Shown piece by piece: positions 24,994-27,833 of a DNA stretch of 27,833 nt. The stretch covers positions 1 to 27,833 of the IMG/VR virus record IMGVR_UViG_3300030333_006232; one strand, written 5' to 3'. The stretch comes from a virus. The notes below the pieces were generated by a model that worked only from the letters and a program-made list of their open reading frames with translations, did no database searches and was not told the DNA's origin. Within the stretch, counting starts at the first letter, position 1, and each line of letters begins with the position of its first letter. A program made the position numbers and the translations under genes.

Positions 24994-25035
24994 GGTGCTT
25001 TTCTCTTTTAAGTCTTAAAGCACCAAAACAAGACT
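24994..25035 (-). promoter_or_regulatory. H-type pseudoknot in the leader of the zinc-ribbon gene
   Basis: In minus-strand RNA: stem 1 AGUCUU (25035-25030) pairs with AAGACU (25016-25011); the loop contains GGUGCUUU (25024-25017), which pairs with AAAGCACC (25001-24994). Loop 1 is GUUUU, there is no base between stems at the junction, and loop 3 is the A-rich UAAAAGAGA. Both stems are perfect (6 and 8 bp) and can form together. The SD begins 13 bases downstream, as in autoregulatory or ligand-sensing leader pseudoknots. Confidence 0.65.
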
Positions 25036-25062
25036 GCATATTATGTTTATTTAGGGCAAACA

Positions 25063-25075
25063 CCACGCAACGTGG
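25063..25075 (-). promoter_or_regulatory. Short leader hairpin
   Basis: CCACG-TTG-CGTGG is a perfect 5-bp hairpin. A TATATT box lies upstream on the minus strand (25090-25085) without a good -35, so the hairpin would be near the 5' end of a leader carrying the pseudoknot. Confidence 0.35.
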
Positions 25076-25126
25076 AAAAACCTTAATATATAAATTTTAT
25101 GATTGATATAATTACCTTTAACCAAC

Positions 25127-25160
25127 AAAAAAGGGCAAGTGCTATTGCTAGCACCCACCC
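25127..25160 (-). terminator. Rho-independent terminator with GCAA tetraloop
   Basis: On the minus strand GTGCTA-GCAA-TAGCAC, extended by GGGTG/TGCCC with G-T wobbles, gives a stem of about 12 bp followed by TTTTTT. It lies 15 bp after the stop of the 167-aa gene and closes that operon. Confidence 0.85.
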
Positions 25161-25174
25161 TATTAACCTAACAT

Positions 25175-25678
25175 CTAACATATTTCAAAACCACCTGATT
25201 CAATACAGAAATTAGCAAATTCTCTAACATTATCAACATCAAATGGATAAGACTTAGCAAACTCATCATCTTGTTCTTCAATGTATTGCATATATTCTGC
25301 CTGATACTTAATACATTCTCCTGTATCTATGTGGTTTAATATTCTCTTACCTAATCTCTCTGCATCTTCTGCATCGAGACCTGCTCCATTGTTGGAGTGT
25401 CCACTATCCCATACTTCTTCAGAGATTATATCATCTGCAATAGCATAGCAGTAGTTCCATAAAGGTCTCCACCACCAACAATTGTTGCGGAAATATACTC
25501 CTGGATTAGCTTTAGCAAACTCATCTTTCTGCTTCCAATATGCTTCTCTTTTTTCTTCATCTGCATCAAGTATTTCCCACTTTTTATTAAAACCAATTGA
25601 TTCCATTTCCTTTAGTACAGGAAAGTCATCATATGTTTTATTTTCCTTTGGATTTAATCCATGTACGTCCATTCCCAT
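25175..25678 (-). CDS. Conserved phage protein of unknown function (MGMDV...YFRNNCWWWRPLW type)
   Basis: This 167-aa protein starts after AAAGGAG. It begins MGMDVHGLNPKENK and contains YFRNNCWWWRPLWNYC, followed by SGHSNNGAGLDAEDAERLG, the signature phrases of a hypothetical protein family common in phages and some bacteria. The conserved Trp cluster and N-G-x-G-L segment suggest a binding pocket, but no function is known to me. It is the last gene before the GCAA-loop terminator. Confidence 0.75.
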   Translation of the reverse strand: MGMDVHGLNPKENKTYDDFPVLKEMESIGFNKKWEILDADEEKREAYWKQKDEFAKANPGVYFRNNCWWWRPLWNYCYAIADDIISEEVWDSGHSNNGAGLDAEDAERLGKRILNHIDTGECIKYQAEYMQYIEEQDDEFAKSYPFDVDNVREFANFCIESGGFEIC

Positions 25679-25680
25679 TG

Positions 25681-26001
25681 TTATTCTCCTTTTTTTCTCA
25701 TTATCTCTGTCCCATTGAACATTATTTTTGTTGCCTCTACACCTATCTCATTTATATCTGTTCTAGTAACTTTCATCTCTTCATATTCATTTGTAGGATT
25801 ATTATTTATAGCATCTACTAAATGTTGTCTATTCGTTTCATCAAGGTTTGCTATCCAATGTATTAGATTTTTCTGCATACCTAAAAATTTTCCTATTGTG
25901 TATTCGTTGGTATGAGAAACTTGATATATTTCTTTAGCAAACTTTATCCCATCAGTATCTACTGCCCACCTGATTAGATTATCTAGGTCTTGTTTGTTCA
26001 T
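25681..26001 (-). CDS. Hypothetical protein, helical
   Basis: This 106-aa protein has AAAAAGGAGAAGGAAA before its ATG. It is mainly helical (NKQDLDNLIRWAVDTDGIKF), contains a Gly/Lys turn (GKFLGMQKNLIHWIANL) and ends in a basic tail. No family recognised. It begins in the last codons of the 62-aa gene (4-base overlap) and ends just before the 167-aa gene, so it is a mid-operon gene. Confidence 0.6.
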   Translation of the reverse strand: MNKQDLDNLIRWAVDTDGIKFAKEIYQVSHTNEYTIGKFLGMQKNLIHWIANLDETNRQHLVDAINNNPTNEYEEMKVTRTDINEIGVEATKIMFNGTEIMRKKGE

Positions 26002-26186
26002 TTTCCTTCTCCTTTTTCTTTTATTTCAAAATCTTTCCAATCCTTTCCTTCTCCTACTGCTTCTAATAAAGCCTTTACAGGTACAAAATCACCACTTAAA
26101 GCATAGTTCCATATGCTCTCCCTTGCTTCATTTGATAAGAGCCTATTTATCTTCTTCATCTTATCAAAAAATTCTACCTCTCCCAT
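25998..26186 (-). CDS. 62-aa hypothetical protein
   Basis: The ATG at 26186 has a near-perfect AAAGGAGG upstream. The product (MGEVEFFDKMKKINRLLSNE...) is helical with a central WNYALSGDFVPVKALLEAVG segment and a Lys/Glu-rich tail. No family recognised. Its start overlaps the stop of the 70-aa gene by one base. Confidence 0.6.
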   Translation of the reverse strand: MGEVEFFDKMKKINRLLSNEARESIWNYALSGDFVPVKALLEAVGEGKDWKDFEIKEKGEGK

Positions 26187-26398
26187 TATATAACCTCCTT
26201 TAGATAACTTAAAAAAATACTCTCATAATAATCATAATACTCATTAAATACATCTTGTGCTTTTTCAGTATAATTTAAATCTTCATTAATATATTTATTT
26301 GTACCATAATTATTTATATCTTTAAAATCTTCTTCAACTCTATTATGTGCTAATTCACATAACATCTCTATTTTAGTGCTATTATCTATTTTATTCAT
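26186..26398 (-). CDS. 70-aa hypothetical acidic protein
   Basis: The ATG at 26398 has AAAGGAG nine bases upstream. The product (MNKIDNSTKIEMLCELAHNR...) is acidic and rich in Tyr and Asn, with an NEYYDYYESIF segment near the end. No family recognised. It is the first gene after the hammerhead ribozyme, and its leader (26399-26653) would be the 3' cleavage product's 5' region. Confidence 0.6.
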   Translation of the reverse strand: MNKIDNSTKIEMLCELAHNRVEEDFKDINNYGTNKYINEDLNYTEKAQDVFNEYYDYYESIFLSYLKEVI

Positions 26399-26608
26399 TA
26401 AGATTTACTCCTTTGTTTATTATTTAAAGTGGTCTTTTTAGGCTCAAAATGCCCTGTTTTAGCCACTTTTATTTAAATTAGGAGGGTAGTATCAAACAGG
26501 TTAAAAAGGTTAGTGGAAAATATGAAAATAAAAAACCACTATATAATGAAACCTCGTAGAGCCTCGCGGTACTCTCTCTCTACTACCCTCGAATTATGTC
26601 AAAAACTG
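26399..26608 (-). ncRNA. Structured leader following the ribozyme
   Basis: No gene is seen in this stretch. In minus-strand RNA GAGGGUAGUA (26590-26581) is perfectly complementary to UACUACCCUC (26491-26482), 89 bases on. Inside are AGAG-UA-CC-GCGA-GG-CUCU, a hairpin with a GNRA-type loop (about 26579-26558), and UAGUGG/CCACUA (26541-26536 / 26516-26511). Further down AAAGUGG/CCACUUU (26469-26463 / 26432-26426) encloses a smaller GGCU/AGCC hairpin. AGUGG and CCACU alternate four times, allowing different pairings. Fold and role are inferred by eye. Confidence 0.45.
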
Positions 26609-26661
26609 ATGCCGTTTCGTGTATCTCATCAGACTAGGCTACAAATACCTAGTGACGGCAT
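26609..26661 (-). ncRNA. Hammerhead ribozyme, type III topology
   Basis: Reading the minus strand from 26661: stem III 5' strand AUGCCGU (26661-26655), cleavage C (26654), stem I ACUAGG (26653-26648), loop UAUUUGUAG, stem I CCUAGU (26638-26633), core CUGAUGA (26632-26626), stem II G-AUACA-C (26625-26619), core GAA with A15.1 (26618-26615), and stem III CGGCAU (26614-26609). All invariant core positions and the GUC triplet are present. Stem III is 7 bp, stem I 6 bp. Stem II has one G-C pair, but UACA in its loop (26623-26620) is complementary to UGUA in loop I (26643-26640), a possible kissing interaction. Stem III is the open one. It lies 13 bases after the stop of the 140-aa gene. Cleavage between 26654 and 26653 would split the polycistronic mRNA. 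Activity not tested. Confidence 0.88.
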
Positions 26662-26675
26662 TAAGCCGTCTTTTT
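26654..26675 (+). terminator. Plus-strand terminator-like hairpin overlapping the ribozyme
   Basis: GACGGC-ATTAA-GCCGTC followed by TTTTT looks like an intrinsic terminator for plus-strand RNA. No plus-strand gene precedes it for 9 kb, so a real plus-strand transcript is doubtful. On the minus strand the same repeat forms a hairpin that ends exactly at the predicted ribozyme cut. Confidence 0.35.
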
Positions 26676-27096
26676 ATGCTCCTCCCTCCCTTACTGCTAC
26701 TTTAACAGCAGGTGCTTTTTTAGCAGGTGCTTTTTTAGCAGGTTCTTCTTCTTCTTTATCTGCTTCATCTACCATTTTTTCAAGGTCTCTGAAACATTGT
26801 TTTGCTTCATCATAGGCATTAAGTGCAGAGTAAGATGCGTCTTCTGCTCTTGATTGTGCTTCTTCTGCTTCATCATTGACATTTGAGGTTGTGTAGGTAA
26901 GATTGTCTAGAGATGTTAATAAGTCATCTAAATCATCTCTTTTTATTAAGACGTGGGTTTCAGTGTTGAAAGTTTTATATCCTGCTTCTTTTTCTTTTTC
27001 TAACTTTCTAATATCTTCATTTAACTTTGTATTGTCTAGCTCCATTTGAGTTATGCTAGATATTAGTCCGTTTAGTGTTTTTGTTAGGTTGTTCAT
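26674..27096 (-). CDS. Coiled-coil protein with Lys/Ala/Pro tail
   Basis: This 140-aa protein has an AAAAGGAG SD five bases before its ATG. Residues 1-37 and 70-115 are heptad-rich helices (ELDNTKLNEDIRKLEKEK; NDEAEEAQSRAEDASYSA), separated by a short beta-like part. After EEEE the tail reads PAKKAPAKKAPAVKV, like the tails of histone H1-type or DNA-binding phage proteins. The tail comes from a 15-bp DNA repeat. It is followed 13 bases later by the hammerhead ribozyme. Function unknown; the acidic coil plus basic tail may bind nucleic acid or a host factor. Confidence 0.65.
   Translation of the reverse strand: MNNLTKTLNGLISSITQMELDNTKLNEDIRKLEKEKEAGYKTFNTETHVLIKRDDLDDLLTSLDNLTYTTSNVNDEAEEAQSRAEDASYSALNAYDEAKQCFRDLEKMVDEADKEEEEPAKKAPAKKAPAVKVAVREGGA
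26708..26737 (+). repeat. 15-bp tandem repeat encoding the PAKKA tail
   Basis: GCAGGTGCTTTTTTA occurs at 26708-26722 and 26723-26737 and begins a third time at 26738. It encodes successive PAKKA units on the minus strand and keeps the frame. Identity of the units indicates recent slippage. Confidence 0.85.
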
Positions 27097-27098
27097 TT

Positions 27099-27443
27099 TT
27101 ACTCCTTTTCGTTTTCTTTTTCATTGTCTCTTATTTCACATATTGCATTATACAATTCTGTATGTAATAGCTCATAAATATTGGCCATAATTATACCTGT
27201 AACAGTGGATTCTTCATTACATAATTCATTTGGGTATATTAAGTCAAAATTGTTACTTGCGTATTGTAGTAAGTCGTAGGTATAAATTGGTACGTTGTTG
27301 TCGGCTATCTCGGCTATTAAATCGTCAAATTCATGTGTTACATATTCTTCTTTATTTTCTTCTGCCCATTTAATAGTTTCTTCTAGTTCTTCTATTGCAC
27401 TATCTACTAAATCCTGAGTGTAATACTTTTTTTCTTTCTCCAT
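27099..27443 (-). CDS. Hypothetical acidic protein, first gene of the early operon
   Basis: This 114-aa protein has GAGAGGG five bases before its ATG. It is acidic and helical (DSAIEELEETIKWAEENKEE) with a hydrophobic middle (NNVPIYTYDLLQYASNNFDL). No family recognised. It is the first gene leftward from the AT-rich divergent region, the usual place for an immediate-early, host-modifying gene; that role is inference from position. Confidence 0.65.
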   Translation of the reverse strand: MEKEKKYYTQDLVDSAIEELEETIKWAEENKEEYVTHEFDDLIAEIADNNVPIYTYDLLQYASNNFDLIYPNELCNEESTVTGIIMANIYELLHTELYNAICEIRDNEKENEKE

Positions 27444-27601
27444 AATTTCCCTCTCTTTTTCAATTGTCTAACCCTAAAATATAAGCATACTAAACAATAA
27501 TAAACAATAATAAAAGATAATAAATAATATTAAATAATAGGGAACTATATTAAATTAGGGTCATATAAATAATGTAATTAAAAAATAAAATGAGGTATAA
27601 A
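27444..27601. promoter_or_regulatory. AT-rich divergent control region
   Basis: This gap separates leftward and rightward genes and must hold promoters for both. It contains five tandem 10-bp units at 27491-27540 and an ACCCTAA (27471-27477) / TTAGGGT (27555-27561) inverted pair flanking them. For the leftward side TTGTTT and TATATT, 18 bp apart, are possible boxes. No clear sigma70 pair is seen for the rightward gene. Confidence 0.5.
27491..27540 (+). repeat. Five 10-bp phased repeats
   Basis: TAAACAATAA (27491-27500), TAAACAATAA (27501-27510), TAAAAGATAA, TAAATAATAT and TAAATAATAG (27531-27540) follow each other without gaps. All begin TAAA and the period equals about one helical turn. This may give bent or easily melted DNA, or iteron-like binding sites. 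Confidence 0.6.
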
Positions 27602-27833
27602 ATGGATAGAATAAAAGAGTTAGAAGCAACATTATTCAAAGCAGTAAGAAGAAATACAGAGTTAATAAATGAGTTAGATGATAAAATAAAAGAGTTAGAG
27701 CAAAAAGCAAATAGGACAGGTCAATTTCACCTTGACGCAGTTAATGAAAAAATAAATAAGTTAGAGCATAAAATAAGTGCGTTAAATGCTAAAAATCAAA
27801 AAAGAGCAGACGCAATAAAAATGCTAGATGATA
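27602..27833 (+). CDS. Coiled-coil protein, 3' end outside the window
   Basis: The ATG at 27602 has GAGGT five bases upstream. The 77 visible codons (MDRIKELEATLFKAVRRNTE...) encode a continuous charged helix with heptad-like Leu/Ile (ELDDKIKELEQKA, EKINKLEHKISALNAK). Nothing else can be said before the window ends. It is the only rightward gene after the late region and probably opens another operon. Confidence 0.7.
   Translation, partial: MDRIKELEATLFKAVRRNTELINELDDKIKELEQKANRTGQFHLDAVNEKINKLEHKISALNAKNQKRADAIKMLDD

Noticed and set aside
24971-25066. Upstream extension of the zinc-ribbon gene to the ATG at 25066
   Set aside because: The start lacks an SD and the extension runs through a hairpin and pseudoknot leader; the ATG at 24970 has a strong SD.
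26441-26464. GGCT/AGCC hairpin as a terminator
   Set aside because: No T-tract follows on either strand in the needed position; better explained as part of the leader structure.
26540-26600. tRNA-like or tmRNA-like sequence after the ribozyme (TTCGAGGG)
   Set aside because: No cloverleaf, no acceptor stem and no CCA; only a T-loop-like fragment.
26654-26675. Plus-strand intrinsic terminator as evidence for a plus-strand small RNA at 26400-26675
   Set aside because: The hairpin plus T5 is real, but no plus-strand promoter or gene supports a transcript, and the same repeat is explained on the minus strand by ribozyme stem III and the post-cleavage hairpin. Kept only as a low-confidence feature.

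Overview
The window is part of the genome of a tailed bacteriophage (Caudoviricetes, probably podovirus-like). It is AT-rich, tightly packed, and nearly every gene has a good Shine-Dalgarno (SD) sequence. No integrase, capsid, portal, terminase, DNA polymerase or primase is visible, so this is a fragment. The gene styles (a large nozzle-like protein, a beta-repeat tail fibre, a gp14/gp15/gp16-like run of internal proteins, and a recombination cassette with an annealing protein and an SSB) recall low-GC marine podoviruses. The host assignment is inference only.

Layout. (1) 1-17227, plus strand: late virion genes, comprising a tail nozzle/stabilisation-like protein cut by the window edge, a tail fibre, two small virion proteins, a helical 624-aa protein and a giant 2384-aa internal protein with an HExxH motif. 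(2) 17224-23813, minus strand: DNA metabolism, in transcription order an RHH regulator, a Cas4-like Fe-S nuclease, a DUF1071-type annealing protein, an SSB with an acidic IPF tail, a small HTH protein, small coiled-coil proteins, a DnaB-like helicase, a RuvC-like resolvase, an HNH-like protein, small proteins and a PD-(D/E)XK protein. Its stop codon overlaps that of the giant plus-strand gene. (3) 23930-27443, minus strand: an early-type region of many very small proteins (zinc ribbons, a DnaJ-like mini zinc finger, two small membrane proteins, coiled coils), divided by terminators and structured leaders. (4) 27444-27601: an AT-rich divergent control region with phased 10-bp repeats, followed by a plus-strand coiled-coil gene that leaves the window.

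The most notable content is RNA. On the minus strand at 26609-26661, between two early genes, is a hammerhead ribozyme of type III topology: exact CUGAUGA and GAAA core, GUC cleavage triplet, a 7-bp stem III, a 6-bp stem I, and a stem II of one base pair whose loop can kiss loop I by four Watson-Crick pairs. The segment upstream of the cleavage site can refold into a 6-bp hairpin ending exactly at the predicted cut. A further structured leader follows. At 24994-25035 the leader of a zinc-ribbon gene can form a textbook H-type pseudoknot just upstream of its SD. Together with an RHH gene whose promoter overlaps an inverted repeat, this suggests that the early region relies on RNA processing and RNA or operator control. 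All functions are inferred from sequence reading; no search or folding program was run.
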